Below are positions 1 through 9,507 of a DNA stretch of 64,000 nt, one piece after another. This DNA is from an uncultured Clostridia bacterium (GTDB lineage Bacteria; Bacillota; Clostridia; Peptostreptococcales; Anaerovoracaceae). The stretch covers positions 186,001 to 250,000 of the forward strand of contig CAMENZ010000001.1 in assembly GCA_945928865.1 (NCBI GenBank), written 5' to 3'. The notes below the pieces were generated by a model. It was not told where the DNA came from. It ran no database searches and saw only the letters and a program-made list of their open reading frames with translations. A program made the translations under genes and the position numbers. Within the stretch, counting starts at the first letter, position 1. Each line of letters begins with the position of its first letter.

Positions 1-606
1 ACAGAAGGAAAGGAAGTTAGGGCAACTTCTATGAAGCAGGAAGTGGACAGGTGTAAAATTGCTTTAGAAGAAGCATTACAGGGAAAGACGGTTGCCTTTG
101 TATGTAGTGGAGATGCAGGTGTTTACGGTATGGCAGGTATTATGTCAGAGGTGGCAGAAGCTCATCCTGAGGTTGAAATTAAAACGGTGGCAGGTATTAC
201 GGCAGCTTGCAGTGGAGCTGCAGTTTTAGGAGCACCTCTAATTCACGATTTTGCTGTAATTTCTTTAAGCGACCTTTTAACTAAATGGGAAATTATCGAA
301 AAGAGACTTAGATTGGCGGCAGAAGGTGATTTTGTTATCTGTTTATATAATCCGAAAAGTAAAAAACGCCATGACTACATAGACAAGGCAGCTGAAATTG
401 TTGCAAAGGTCCAGGGCTGGGATTTGCCTTGCGGATATGTTAAACACATAGGCAGGGATGGAGAATACAGCAAAATCTGCACTCTCCAAGACTTATTAAA
501 CAATGATGATATTGATATGTTTACAACCATATTTATGGGTAACAGCACTACTAAGGTAATCAATGGCAAGTTAGTCACACCTAGGGGGTATCATCTTGAC
601 AAATAA
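1..606 (+). CDS. cobJ: Precorrin-3B / cobalt-factor III C17-methyltransferase, 5'-truncated by window edge
   Basis: The frame is open from base 1, so the gene starts upstream of the window; 201 residues are visible of a usual length near 240. The enzyme methylates C17 and drives ring contraction in corrin synthesis, using SAM, in the cytoplasm. The SAM-binding motif GDAGVYGMAG is seen near visible residues 37-46, followed by AGITAACSGAA and a YNPKSKKR stretch, all typical of the CbiH/CobJ branch of tetrapyrrole methylases. It overlaps the next gene, cobK, by 11 bases and is the first visible gene of a cobalamin operon. The ATG at 31 is internal and should not be used as the start. Confidence 0.92.
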   Translation, partial: TEGKEVRATSMKQEVDRCKIALEEALQGKTVAFVCSGDAGVYGMAGIMSEVAEAHPEVEIKTVAGITAACSGAAVLGAPLIHDFAVISLSDLLTKWEIIEKRLRLAAEGDFVICLYNPKSKKRHDYIDKAAEIVAKVQGWDLPCGYVKHIGRDGEYSKICTLQDLLNNDDIDMFTTIFMGNSTTKVINGKLVTPRGYHLDK

Positions 607-1369
607 AAAGGTGCTGGTATTTGCAGGCACTTGGGAAGGTCATAAGCTAGCTGAACATTTTGAAAACCATGGATATAGTGGAGAGTTTTGCGTTGCCACA
701 GAGTATGGTGGGGAGATTTTGAAGATGGGAAAAGCTTCAAGCTCTATAAAAATCTTAGAGGGCAGAATGATGCCGGAAGCTATGGAAGAAAAACTGAGAA
801 ATACAGCTTATGATTTGATAATCGATGCTACACACCCCTATGCAGTAGTGGTTACAGAAAATCTCAAAGAGGCTTGCAAGAAAACAAGCAGGGAATATGT
901 TAGACTTCTCAGGCGTGAAACCGAATTAGAGGGAGAAGGCATAGTGCAGGTTAAGGATATTGAAGAGGCTGTGGAATTCTTAAACAGCATAGACGATAAG
1001 GTTTTACTAACCACAGGTTCTAAGGATTTGAGTCGTTTCGCAGAAGTCGACAACTTCAAGGAAAGACTTTTTCCAAGAATTTTACCGAGCCATGAATCTC
1101 TTGATTTAGCTTTAAATGCCGGTATTCCTTCAAAAAATATAATATGTATGCAGGGACCTTTTTCAGCAGACTTAAATATAGCCACTATGAAGCAGTTTGG
1201 TTGTAAGTTTTTAGTGTCTAAAAATACGGGTAAGGCAGGCGGTATGGAAGACAAACTAAAGTGTATAGATGCCGGATATAAGCTTTTGATTATAGGAAGA
1301 CCTAATAAGGAAGAGGGCTTAAATTTAGAAGAAGTAATTGACAAAGTAGACCAATTATTTAAGAAATAA
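596..1369 (+). CDS. cobK: Precorrin-6A / cobalt-precorrin-6A reductase
   Basis: Predicted to reduce the macrocycle of (cobalt-)precorrin-6A with a pyridine nucleotide. The 257-residue length is normal. The N-terminal AGTWEGHKLAEHF and the central DATHPYA motif (about residues 78-84) are hallmarks of the CbiJ/CobK family, as is LTTGSKDLSRF near the middle. The start is a TTG at 596 that overlaps the end of cobJ, so translation is probably coupled. The gene lies between methyltransferases of the same pathway, which fits the biochemical order. A gap of 59 bases separates it from the next gene. Confidence 0.92.
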   Translation: MTNKKVLVFAGTWEGHKLAEHFENHGYSGEFCVATEYGGEILKMGKASSSIKILEGRMMPEAMEEKLRNTAYDLIIDATHPYAVVVTENLKEACKKTSREYVRLLRRETELEGEGIVQVKDIEEAVEFLNSIDDKVLLTTGSKDLSRFAEVDNFKERLFPRILPSHESLDLALNAGIPSKNIICMQGPFSADLNIATMKQFGCKFLVSKNTGKAGGMEDKLKCIDAGYKLLIIGRPNKEEGLNLEEVIDKVDQLFKK

Positions 1370-1428
1370 TATCTAGACAGCTATGTAATTTTTAGAAGGG
1401 CTGTAGATTTAACAGATAGGATAAGAAA

Positions 1429-2628
1429 ATGAAAGTTATTATTGCAGGAGCCGGAGTTGGCTCTGAAAAAATGTTTACAGGAGATTTTATTGAAGTCCTT
1501 AAGGGAGCAGATTTAGTTCTGACTTCCGAACGACTTTTGGATAGTCTAAGTAAAATAAATGAAAATGTAGAGGTTATGGGCGTTTTAGATACGGTAAAGT
1601 ATATAAATGAGAGAGCGGATCAAAACCTTAATGTTGTAGTGGCTGCGTCTGGTGATACGGGCTTTTATAGTATTGCCAAGACAGTGAGCCGTATGGTAGA
1701 TTCTAAGATAGAAATTGAATATAGAGCCGGAATTGGAAGCTTGGCATATTTTGCCAGCAAAATCCAAATAGGCTATGAGAATATGAAGTTAATAAGTTTA
1801 CATGGAAAGGAAAAATCCATAGTGCCTTATGTAAACTATAATCAATATGTATTTTCTTTAAGTGGCGGAACTCTTAAGGCGCATAATATAATAAATGAGC
1901 TTTGCGAAAAGGGTTTAGGCAGGGTTACTGTTTATGTGGGAGAAAATTTATCTGATGAAACAGAGACTATAGTTATAGGTAGTGCAGAAGAATTAAAGGA
2001 TAGAATTTTTGGGGATTTGGCAGTTTTAGTAATTGAAAATGACAATTTTACCAACTCATATAAGAGTTTAAGAGATGAGGATTTTATCAGAGGTAAAAGC
2101 CCTATGACTAAGCAGGCTATTAGGAACCTTTCCGTAGCGGCTTTAGAAATTAAGCCTCAAGATGTGGTATATGATATAGGTGCAGGAACAGGTTCGGTTA
2201 CCTGTGCTATGGCTCTTAAAGCTAATGAGTCGATGGTTTATGCCATTGAAAAAGAACAGGCGGCTTTAGAATTATTAGAAAACAATATGGACAAACTGGA
2301 CATAAGAAATATTACTTATGTATCAGGACTGGCACCTGAGGGTATGGAAAGTTTTCCGCCGGCAGACAAGGTATTTATCGGTGGTTCCTCAGGTAATCTA
2401 AGAGATATTGTAAATACAGTTTTAGCAAAAAATGATAAGGCTATGTTTGTTGTTACAGCCGTATCCTTAGAAACTTTAAATGAAGCGGTTAGCTTATTTA
2501 ATGACGGAACCTACGATACAGAAATCAGTTCTGTCAGCGTGGCAAATGCTAAGAAATTAGGTAGGTATAATTTGATGATGGGAGAAAACCCCGTATATAT
2601 TATTAAAGGAGTTAAAAAATTTGACTAA
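1429..2628 (+). CDS. cbiET: Fused cobalt-precorrin-7 C5-methyltransferase and precorrin-6B C15-methyltransferase (decarboxylating)
   Basis: A two-domain protein of 399 residues. Residues 1 to about 200 are a CbiE-type tetrapyrrole methylase (IIAGAGVGSEKMF at the start, VVAASGDTGFYSIAK near 70). Residues from about 215 on are a Rossmann methyltransferase of the CbiT type with SAM motif DIGAGTGSVT near 249-258. Together they methylate C5 and C15 and remove the acetate carboxyl, the same combination as CobL of the aerobic pathway. The ATG follows AGGATAAGAAA. Its stop overlaps the TTG start of cbiA by 8 bases. Confidence 0.92.
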   Translation: MKVIIAGAGVGSEKMFTGDFIEVLKGADLVLTSERLLDSLSKINENVEVMGVLDTVKYINERADQNLNVVVAASGDTGFYSIAKTVSRMVDSKIEIEYRAGIGSLAYFASKIQIGYENMKLISLHGKEKSIVPYVNYNQYVFSLSGGTLKAHNIINELCEKGLGRVTVYVGENLSDETETIVIGSAEELKDRIFGDLAVLVIENDNFTNSYKSLRDEDFIRGKSPMTKQAIRNLSVAALEIKPQDVVYDIGAGTGSVTCAMALKANESMVYAIEKEQAALELLENNMDKLDIRNITYVSGLAPEGMESFPPADKVFIGGSSGNLRDIVNTVLAKNDKAMFVVTAVSLETLNEAVSLFNDGTYDTEISSVSVANAKKLGRYNLMMGENPVYIIKGVKKFD

Positions 2629-4003
2629 AAATTTTAATCGCATAATGATAGTTGGAAGTGGCAGCGGTTGTGGTAAAACTACTGTAACCTGTGCACTTCT
2701 TAAGGCTTTAAAAAATAGAAATGTGAAGGCTATATCTTTTAAATGTGGACCGGACTATATAGACCCTATGTTTCACAGCAAAATAATTGATACACCTTCC
2801 AGAAATTTAGATTTATTCTTAGTAGGTGAAGAACCCTTGAAATACCTTTTCTCAAAAAACAGTGAGAATTATGTACTATCTGTAGTAGAGGGTGCTATGG
2901 GTATGTATGATGGTAAGGGTTTTGAAAATGATGATTTCTCTGCTAATCATATAAGCAAGATTACAGGAACTAATGAAATTTTAGTTGTAGATGTTAAGGG
3001 TAAAAGTTTTTCCCTCTTAGCAGAAATATCAGGTTATTTAAATCTTAGAGAAAACAGACTTAAGGGGATTATACTTAACCATTGCAGTAAGCCAATGTAT
3101 AGCTACTATAAGTCTATGATAGAACAAAATTTGAACATTAAGGTATATGGCTATTTACCTTTTATGAAGGAAGTAGTTTTAGAAAGCAGACATTTAGGAC
3201 TTATTACTGCAGATGAGATAGAAAATCTTAAAGATAAAATTCAAATTTTAGGGGCAACAGCAGAAGAAACCTTAGATATTGAAGGAATTATGGCTTTAGC
3301 CGAAACTTCTGAACCTATGAGTTATACAGAGGATTTTATACCTCAGGGATATAGAGATTTTATTTTAGGAGAAAGAGAGGCGGAACCTGTTAGAATTGCT
3401 TTAGCTAAGGATAAGGCTTTTTCCTTCTATTACGAAGATAATTTGAGTTTGTTTAGAAAGTTAGGTGCGGAATTAGTTGAGTTTTCACCGGTAAATGATG
3501 AAAAACTTCCGGAAAATATTAAAGGCTTAATTTTAGGTGGCGGTTATCCGGAGGAACATATAGAAAAAATTTCTAATAATTCTCCTATGAAAAATGCCGT
3601 AAAAGCTGCTGTAGAAGCGGGGTTACCAACCTATGCGGAGTGTGGCGGGTTTATGTACCTGTGTGAGACTATCACCGTAGATGGCAAAACCTATGACACT
3701 GTAGGTGCTATTAAGGGTAATTCTGTTATGACAGACAAATTAGTTAGATTTGGATATAAAAATTTAATTGCACAGGAGGATAACCTTATGTGTAAAGCAG
3801 GTGAATCTATAAAATGTCATGAATTTCATCATAGCGAAACAGATAATTATGGAGAAACCTTTATGTCCATAAAGGGAAAGCAAAATCTTCCTTGCGTAAA
3901 TGGAAATGCCAATTTATATGCAGGCTATCCGCATTTACATCTTTGGGGTAACATGGATTTTGCTATAAACTTTATAAATAAGTGTAAAAATTTCAGGAGA
4001 TAG
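2621..4003 (+). CDS. cbiA: Cobyrinic acid a,c-diamide synthase
   Basis: Glutamine- and ATP-dependent amidation of the a and c side chains of cobyrinic acid. The N-terminal half has a P-loop-like GSGSGCGKTTVTCAL (residues 12-26) and FKCGPDYIDPMFH. The C-terminal half is a class I glutamine amidotransferase domain with LILGGGYPEEH and the catalytic cysteine in AECGGFMYL (about residue 341). The 460-residue length matches the family. It uses a TTG start that overlaps cbiET, preceded by AAAGGAG. It lies 4 bases upstream of cbiB. Confidence 0.95.
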   Translation: MTKNFNRIMIVGSGSGCGKTTVTCALLKALKNRNVKAISFKCGPDYIDPMFHSKIIDTPSRNLDLFLVGEEPLKYLFSKNSENYVLSVVEGAMGMYDGKGFENDDFSANHISKITGTNEILVVDVKGKSFSLLAEISGYLNLRENRLKGIILNHCSKPMYSYYKSMIEQNLNIKVYGYLPFMKEVVLESRHLGLITADEIENLKDKIQILGATAEETLDIEGIMALAETSEPMSYTEDFIPQGYRDFILGEREAEPVRIALAKDKAFSFYYEDNLSLFRKLGAELVEFSPVNDEKLPENIKGLILGGGYPEEHIEKISNNSPMKNAVKAAVEAGLPTYAECGGFMYLCETITVDGKTYDTVGAIKGNSVMTDKLVRFGYKNLIAQEDNLMCKAGESIKCHEFHHSETDNYGETFMSIKGKQNLPCVNGNANLYAGYPHLHLWGNMDFAINFINKCKNFRR

Positions 4004-4007
4004 TTTT

Positions 4008-4970
4008 TTGGAAATAATAGTTTGTGCATCAATAGGATTTGCAATAGATTTAATATTGGGAGACCCCCATTTCATACCCCATCCTGTACAGTTTATAGGC
4101 AGGTTAATTACCGGTTTTGAAAAACTTCTCAGGAAGATTTTTAAGGGCAGCAATAGAAAAGAATTTGTGGGTGGAATTTTTTTGACTTTTATGGTTATGA
4201 TATGTACCTTTTTAGTGGCATTTGGGCTTTTGAAAGGTGCAGATTTAATAGACCATAGGCTAAAAATTGCTTTGGAAATTGTTTTTTGTTACCAAATTTT
4301 TGCTACAAAATCTCTCAGGAAAGAGAGTATGAGAGTGTATAAGGAAATAGAAAAAGAGGACTTAGAGGGAGCCAGAAAATATCTTTCTTGGATAGTAGGC
4401 AGAGATACGGCAGAACTGAGTTTCGTGCAAATTACTAAGGCTGTTATAGAAACTGTTGCAGAGAATGCTTCTGATGGGGTCATAGCGCCTATGATGTTTA
4501 TGTTAATAGGTGGAGCACCTTTGGCATTTTTATATAAGGCGGTTAATACATTGGATTCTATGGTGGGTTATAAAAACGATAAATACCTTTACTTTGGCAG
4601 ATTTTCAGCTAAGTTAGATGATGTTTTTAATTATATTCCTGCTAGAATTACAGCATTTGCCTTTATTTTAGCAAGCTTTATTTTAGGTTATGACGGTAAA
4701 GGAGCCTACAGAATTTATAATAGAGACAGAAGGAATCATGCTAGCCCTAACAGCGGCCATCCTGAATCCGCTTGTGCAGGAGCTTTAGGAATTCAATTAG
4801 CAGGGGATGCTTATTATTTCGGTAAACTTTATAAGAAACAGACTATAGGAGATAATACAAAACCTGTGTCTAAAGAGGATATTATAAGGACTAACAATCT
4901 TATGTATACTGCTAGTATATTAGTGCTATTTGTAGCTATAGCCTTAAGATTTATATGGGAATATATATGA
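4008..4970 (+). CDS. cbiB: Adenosylcobinamide-phosphate synthase (membrane)
   Basis: Joins aminopropanol phosphate to adenosylcobyric acid. The 320-residue integral membrane protein has the family signatures GDPHFIPHPVQFIG (residues 19-32), ENASDGVIAPM and NSGHPESACAGALG (about 246-259), with several hydrophobic segments. It starts with TTG at 4008 after TTTCAGGAGATAG. The stop TGA at 4968-4970 shares bases with the likely ATG of cobD, which suggests coupled translation; CobD makes the aminopropanol phosphate that CbiB uses. Confidence 0.95.
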   Translation: MEIIVCASIGFAIDLILGDPHFIPHPVQFIGRLITGFEKLLRKIFKGSNRKEFVGGIFLTFMVMICTFLVAFGLLKGADLIDHRLKIALEIVFCYQIFATKSLRKESMRVYKEIEKEDLEGARKYLSWIVGRDTAELSFVQITKAVIETVAENASDGVIAPMMFMLIGGAPLAFLYKAVNTLDSMVGYKNDKYLYFGRFSAKLDDVFNYIPARITAFAFILASFILGYDGKGAYRIYNRDRRNHASPNSGHPESACAGALGIQLAGDAYYFGKLYKKQTIGDNTKPVSKEDIIRTNNLMYTASILVLFVAIALRFIWEYI

Positions 4971-6115
4971 AAAATTGCAATGTAAAAAAAATAGATAATA
5001 CAGTTAATATAAAGGAAGCTCATGGAGGGAATGTATATATTTACGGAAAGGATTTCTTAGACTTTTCGGCTAACTTAAATCCTTTAGGCTTAGCTTCTGA
5101 AATAAAAAATACTATTATAGAGAATATAGATAGCTATGATATTTATCCGGATATAGAGGCTAGAGAGGTAAGGGCAGAATTAGGAAAGTTCTATAGTGCA
5201 TATAATCTAGGAGCTGAAAATTTTCTTATGGGAAATGGAGCAGGGGATTTAATTTATAGAATATTTTTAGGGCTTAGACCTAAGAAAACTTTAATTGTAG
5301 CACCTACTTTTTCTGAATATGAAGAAGCTGCCGGCTTGGTGGGTTCAGCTATAGAATATTTTCGACTTACAGAGGAAGAAAATTTTAGACCTTCAGATAA
5401 AATTTTAGACAGTATTCATAGAGATATAGACTTGGTTTTCATTTGCAATCCAAATAATCCTACAGGTATCACTGTTAAAAAGGATTTGATGATTAAAATT
5501 GCTGAAAAATGCAGGGATGAAAATGCGGTGTTAGTAGTGGATGAATGTTTTTTAGAGCTGACAGAGGAAGAAGAAAACTCATCTCTTATGGGGGAAATTA
5601 AACATTCAGACAATGTGATAATCCTTAGGGCTTTCACTAAAACCTATGCTATGGCAGGGTTGCGTTTAGGATATATAGTCTTTGGGAAGGCGGATTTTGG
5701 AGAAAAAATTCGCAAGGCAGGTCAGCCTTGGCAGGTTTCTACAGTGGCTATGAAATCCGGAGTAGAGGCATTAAGATTAGAAAGCTATTTAGGTAAAAGT
5801 CAAGAATATATTAGAAAAGAAAGAAATTTCATTTCAGATAAGTTGAGAAGTTTAGGCTTTAAAGTTTTTTCTTCGGAAGCAAATTATGTGTTTTTTAAAG
5901 GGAAGCCCGGCCTTACAGAAAAATTAAAAGAGAAAAAAATTCTAATAAGAAATTGTAGTAATTATAGATTTTTAGATGAAGGATACTACCGTGTAGCTGT
6001 TAAAACTTCATCAGAAAACAAAAAATTGATAAGTGCCTTAGAAAAGGTGTTGAGTTCATCTAATCTCAAGGACGATAGGGCAAAATCTGAAAATCTCAGT
6101 GAGGAGGAAATATAA
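4967..6115 (+). CDS. cobD: L-threonine-O-3-phosphate decarboxylase (PLP fold type I)
   Basis: Predicted to decarboxylate L-threonine phosphate to aminopropanol phosphate, the linker of the cobalamin lower loop. It resembles histidinol-phosphate aminotransferases. FSANLNPLG, NPNNPTG, VVDECF and AFTKTYAMAGLRLGY are visible, with the likely PLP lysine near residue 225. I chose ATG 4967 because GGGA lies at a proper distance and it overlaps the cbiB stop as ATGA; an in-frame ATG at 4955 is possible. The last 30 residues are charged and poorly conserved in type. The stop overlaps cobQ as TAATG. An 11-bp word GGCGGATTTTG lies inside at 5689. Confidence 0.9.
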   Translation: MKNCNVKKIDNTVNIKEAHGGNVYIYGKDFLDFSANLNPLGLASEIKNTIIENIDSYDIYPDIEAREVRAELGKFYSAYNLGAENFLMGNGAGDLIYRIFLGLRPKKTLIVAPTFSEYEEAAGLVGSAIEYFRLTEEENFRPSDKILDSIHRDIDLVFICNPNNPTGITVKKDLMIKIAEKCRDENAVLVVDECFLELTEEEENSSLMGEIKHSDNVIILRAFTKTYAMAGLRLGYIVFGKADFGEKIRKAGQPWQVSTVAMKSGVEALRLESYLGKSQEYIRKERNFISDKLRSLGFKVFSSEANYVFFKGKPGLTEKLKEKKILIRNCSNYRFLDEGYYRVAVKTSSENKKLISALEKVLSSSNLKDDRAKSENLSEEEI

Positions 6116-7560
6116 TGGGCAAAGCAATAATGATACAGGGAACCTGCTCCAACGCAGGAAAAAGCTTGATTACAGCAGGACTTTGTCGTATTTTAAAGCA
6201 GGAGGGCTATAGGGTTGCTCCTTTTAAGGCTCAAAATATGGCGTTAAATTCATATATATCCAGCGAAGGTTTAGAGTTGGGAAGAGCTCAGGCGATGCAG
6301 GCAGAGGCTTGCCAAATAAAGCCGGAAAGCAGAATGAATCCTCTTTTACTTAAGCCTACCAGTGATAAAGGCTCTCAGGTAATTGTAAATGGAGAGGTTT
6401 ATGGGAATTTAACTGCACAGGAGTTCTATAAAAAGAAACATATTTTTAAGGACAAGGTTAAGGAAGCCTATGATAGTTTGGCTGCTGACTATGATGTTAT
6501 AGTAATTGAAGGAGCGGGAAGTCCGGCAGAAATCAACTTAAAGGAAGATGATTTAGTGAATATGGGAATGGCTAAGATGGCGGATGCACCGGTTATTTTA
6601 GTGGGAGATATTGATAGAGGAGGAGTTTTTGCTTCTCTTGCAGGGACTATGCTTTTATTTGATGAAGAAGAAAGGCAGAGAGTAAAAGGGGTTCTCATAA
6701 ATAAGTTTAGAGGAGATGTTACTATTTTAGAGCCGGGACTTAGAATGTTAGAGGACATTATAAAAGTTCCTGTTGTGGGAGTTGTACCCTATATAGATGC
6801 CGATATTGATGATGAGGACAGTTTAAGCAGTAAATTTACTTCTAAGGAGATGGGAAATTTAATCGATATAGCGGTTATTAAATTACCTAGAATTTCTAAT
6901 TTTACAGATTTTAATCCTTTAGAATATGTAGATGGGGTAGGGGTAAGATATGTAAGCTCTACTAAGGAACTGGGAAATCCGGATATGATAATTTTACCGG
7001 GTACTAAAAATACTATGGAAGACTTATTATGGTTAAGACAATCAGGTTTAGAAGCGGCTATATTAAAATTTAGCAGAAGTGAAAAGCCTATTTTTGGAAT
7101 ATGTGGGGGATATCAGATTTTGGGACAAAGCATATCTGATCCTGAGGGAGTAGAATATGAGGGAACCTTAAAGGCTATGGGCTTATTACCTCATGAAACC
7201 TTATTTGGCAATCAGAAAATCAGAAATAATAATGGCGGAGTTTTAAGTTCTGTAGATGGAATCTTTCAAGACTTATCCGGCAAAGAGTATTTAGGTTATG
7301 AAATTCACATGGGAACTTCCGGAGATTATGGGAATATAATCAATAAGGGCAATGTGTATGGAACCTATATTCACGGTATATTCGATAAGGAAGAAATTTC
7401 ACAGGTAATAGTTAAAGAATTATTTAAGATGAAGGGCTTAGATCCGGAAGATGTGAAAACCTTTGATGTAGAAAAATATAAACAGGAACAATATGATATT
7501 TTGGCTAGGGAACTTAAGAAAAGTTTGGATATGGATTTAATTCACAGTATGCTGAAATAG
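6115..7560 (+). CDS. cobQ: Cobyric acid synthase (amidation of side chains b, d, e, g)
   Basis: ATP- and glutamine-dependent amidase of adenosylcobyrinic acid a,c-diamide. The 481-residue protein has N-terminal IQGTCSNAGKSLITAGLCR, the ALNSYISSEGLELGRAQAMQ block, and a C-terminal glutamine amidotransferase domain with catalytic cysteine in GICGGYQILG (about residue 330) and YIHGIF (about 420). These distinguish CobQ/CbiP from CbiA. A GAGGAGG site precedes the ATG, which overlaps the cobD stop. Cobyric acid is the substrate of CbiB encoded just upstream. Confidence 0.95.
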   Translation: MGKAIMIQGTCSNAGKSLITAGLCRILKQEGYRVAPFKAQNMALNSYISSEGLELGRAQAMQAEACQIKPESRMNPLLLKPTSDKGSQVIVNGEVYGNLTAQEFYKKKHIFKDKVKEAYDSLAADYDVIVIEGAGSPAEINLKEDDLVNMGMAKMADAPVILVGDIDRGGVFASLAGTMLLFDEEERQRVKGVLINKFRGDVTILEPGLRMLEDIIKVPVVGVVPYIDADIDDEDSLSSKFTSKEMGNLIDIAVIKLPRISNFTDFNPLEYVDGVGVRYVSSTKELGNPDMIILPGTKNTMEDLLWLRQSGLEAAILKFSRSEKPIFGICGGYQILGQSISDPEGVEYEGTLKAMGLLPHETLFGNQKIRNNNGGVLSSVDGIFQDLSGKEYLGYEIHMGTSGDYGNIINKGNVYGTYIHGIFDKEEISQVIVKELFKMKGLDPEDVKTFDVEKYKQEQYDILARELKKSLDMDLIHSMLK

Positions 7561-7576
7561 TAGAAAGGAAAAGAAG

Positions 7577-8197
7577 ATGAAAATTGATAATATTAGACCC
7601 GAAGATATTGAAAAGAAAAGTTTTGAAATTATTCAGTCTATTCTAGGAGACAGACAGCTTCCGGCGGAGCATGAACATATTATAAAGAGATGTATTCATA
7701 CATCGGCAGATTTTGAATATGCGGACAGTATGTATTTTAGTGAAGGAGTTGCTGATTTAATTGGAGATGCCATCAAGTCAGGAGCATATATTGTTACGGA
7801 TACTAAGATGGCTCAGTCTGGTATAAATAAGAAGAGGATTACCGAATATGGCGGAGAGGTTTTATGCTTTATAGGTGATAAGGATGTGGCGGAAATGGCT
7901 AAGGAAAGAGGGGTAACCCGTTCCTATATAAGTATGGAAAAGGCAGCCACTTTAGATAAGCCGGTTATTTTAGTGGTAGGAAATGCACCTACTGCACTGT
8001 TCTCTATCGTTAGCTTAGTTAAAGAGGGTAAGTTAAATCCTGTGGCTGTAGTGGGAGTTCCTGTGGGCTTCGTAAATGTTGTAGAATCTAAGGAAACGCT
8101 TATAGAATCAGGGATTCCTTGTATAGTTGCAAGAGGCAGGAAAGGTGGTAGCAATATAGCGGCGGCTATTATAAATGCTATACAGTATAAGGGATAA
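7577..8197 (+). CDS. cbiC: Precorrin-8X / cobalt-precorrin-8 methylmutase
   Basis: Moves the methyl group from C11 to C12 to give (hydrogeno)cobyrinic acid. The length of 206 residues is normal. The catalytic histidine is in RCIHTSADF (residue 41), followed by VTDTKMAQSGI and the C-terminal VGVPVGFVNVVESK and ARGRKGGS blocks typical of CobH/CbiC. It is the last gene of the cobalamin run: the spacing to cobQ is 16 bases, with AGAAAGGAAAAG before the ATG, and a terminator follows at 8235. Missing steps (such as cbiD, cbiF, cbiG, cbiL) must lie outside the window. Confidence 0.94.
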   Translation: MKIDNIRPEDIEKKSFEIIQSILGDRQLPAEHEHIIKRCIHTSADFEYADSMYFSEGVADLIGDAIKSGAYIVTDTKMAQSGINKKRITEYGGEVLCFIGDKDVAEMAKERGVTRSYISMEKAATLDKPVILVVGNAPTALFSIVSLVKEGKLNPVAVVGVPVGFVNVVESKETLIESGIPCIVARGRKGGSNIAAAIINAIQYKG

Positions 8198-8234
8198 AAT
8201 TATAATATCTAGTAAAACGATTTTGAATAATATG

Positions 8235-8272
8235 GCTGGAGAAAAAAAGCTTTACATTTTCCAGCTTTTTTT
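8235..8272 (+). terminator. Rho-independent terminator of the cobalamin operon
   Basis: GCTGGA(G)AAAA pairs with TTTTCCAGC around an A-rich loop and is followed by a run of seven T. It sits 38 bases after cbiC, which fits the end of the operon. Confidence 0.75.
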
Positions 8273-8355
8273 ATACTATATAGTTAGTTAAAACTAACCG
8301 GATGTTTTGAAATTTACTTATATCTTGTGCGAAACTACATTAAGGAGAATTTAAA

Positions 8356-9318
8356 TTGAAAAACCTGAGAATTATCGATAAAGGAACTTATAAAATATAT
8401 AAGATGGATTTAGAAACAGGAGAAGTAGCTTTTACAGTCTATGACATATCTGATTTTTTGAAATTAATATATAAGGACGCTTCCGGTAAAGGGAAAATTT
8501 GTCTTAAAGGAGAACTGTTGGAAGGACTTTCTATTGATTTTATACAGGAGGGTTCTTTAGAAGATTTGAGATGTAAAAATGAAAACTGTTTAGTAAAAGA
8601 TATGACTGTAATTGAAAAGCATATAAAGGGTGAGCAGAAAAAATATGCTTTAACCAGCAATGAATATAAGGGAATTTCAATTATTATAGACTATGAAAAG
8701 TTAAATAAAAATGTTAAAAAAGATTCTTTGATTTTAGATGTTGTCGAAAAGTTTTTTAATCACCATGAAGATAATTTAGAAAATCAGGATAATTCCTATA
8801 ATAAACTTTGTTATAGAGATATGGCATTGGCGCAGAAATTCAGAGAATTATATAAAATCCCTGAAAGCATAAAGGAAGATTATATAAAAATAAAAGTTTT
8901 GGAGATTTTGCTATATTTAAGGGGGATGGAGAATGTTTTAAATACTTTAGCTGCTCCATATACGCCTCAGCAATTAGTATTAGCAAAATCTGTAGAGCAA
9001 TACTTGTTAGAAAATATGGATAAAAGAGTTACTTTAGATATGTTGGTGGAAAGGTTTAAGGTATCAGGTTCTAATATTAAAAAAGCCTTTAAGAATGTAT
9101 ACGGGATTTCTGTATATGCGTATATAAGAAGGGAAAAGATGGAAGCGGCAGCGGTTCGTATATGTGAAAGTGATGAGAACATATTGAGCATTGCGGGAGA
9201 TTTTGGATATGATAATGGAAGCAAGTTCGCTAAAGCTTTTAGGGAAATTAAGGGGATGAGTCCTACTGATTATAGGCTAAAATACGGATATAATATGGAT
9301 TTTTTTATTAAAGATTAA
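8356..9318 (+). CDS. AraC-family transcriptional regulator
   Basis: A 320-residue protein whose last 100 residues form a double helix-turn-helix of the AraC type: VTLDMLVERFKVSGSNIKKAFK is the first helix pair and ILSIAGDFGYDNGSKFAKAF with GMSPTDYR is the second. The N-terminal 200 residues have no motif I recognise and look like the ligand-sensing part of the PchR-like subgroup. It starts with TTG at 8356 after AAGGAG. It stands alone behind the terminator of the cobalamin operon, so a link to metal or corrinoid uptake is only a guess. Confidence 0.85.
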   Translation: MKNLRIIDKGTYKIYKMDLETGEVAFTVYDISDFLKLIYKDASGKGKICLKGELLEGLSIDFIQEGSLEDLRCKNENCLVKDMTVIEKHIKGEQKKYALTSNEYKGISIIIDYEKLNKNVKKDSLILDVVEKFFNHHEDNLENQDNSYNKLCYRDMALAQKFRELYKIPESIKEDYIKIKVLEILLYLRGMENVLNTLAAPYTPQQLVLAKSVEQYLLENMDKRVTLDMLVERFKVSGSNIKKAFKNVYGISVYAYIRREKMEAAAVRICESDENILSIAGDFGYDNGSKFAKAFREIKGMSPTDYRLKYGYNMDFFIKD

Positions 9319-9424
9319 GCTAAAAAGAGCATATTTTATCTAAATAGAGCCGAACAAATATTTAACAAATGGTAAAATACTTAGAATAAGTTATTGTGAA
9401 TTTTGGAGAAAAGAAGGTGAGAAA

Positions 9425-9505
9425 ATGAAAAAACACAGTTTTTTTGCATGGATGACAGTATGTTGTTTCTTACTTACAATGATTACAGGTTATAGGAGGG
9501 AGTAA
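9425..9505 (+). CDS. Tiny hydrophobic protein upstream of the metal ATPase unit (tentative)
   Basis: A 26-codon frame starts at ATG 9425 after AAGAAGGTGAG and stops at 9505, two bases before the next gene. The product is a single hydrophobic segment (FFAWMTVCCFLLTMITG) with a twin cysteine and a basic N-terminus. The good ribosome site and tight packing against the next gene support a real product; the small size keeps confidence low. It could be a membrane microprotein of the ATPase unit or a translational leader. Confidence 0.4.
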   Translation: MKKHSFFAWMTVCCFLLTMITGYRRE

Positions 9506-9507
9506 TT

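Noticed and set aside
838-1344. A 168-codon frame on the minus strand inside cobK
   Set aside because: It is a mirror of a well-supported gene; composition and lack of a ribosome site show no real product.
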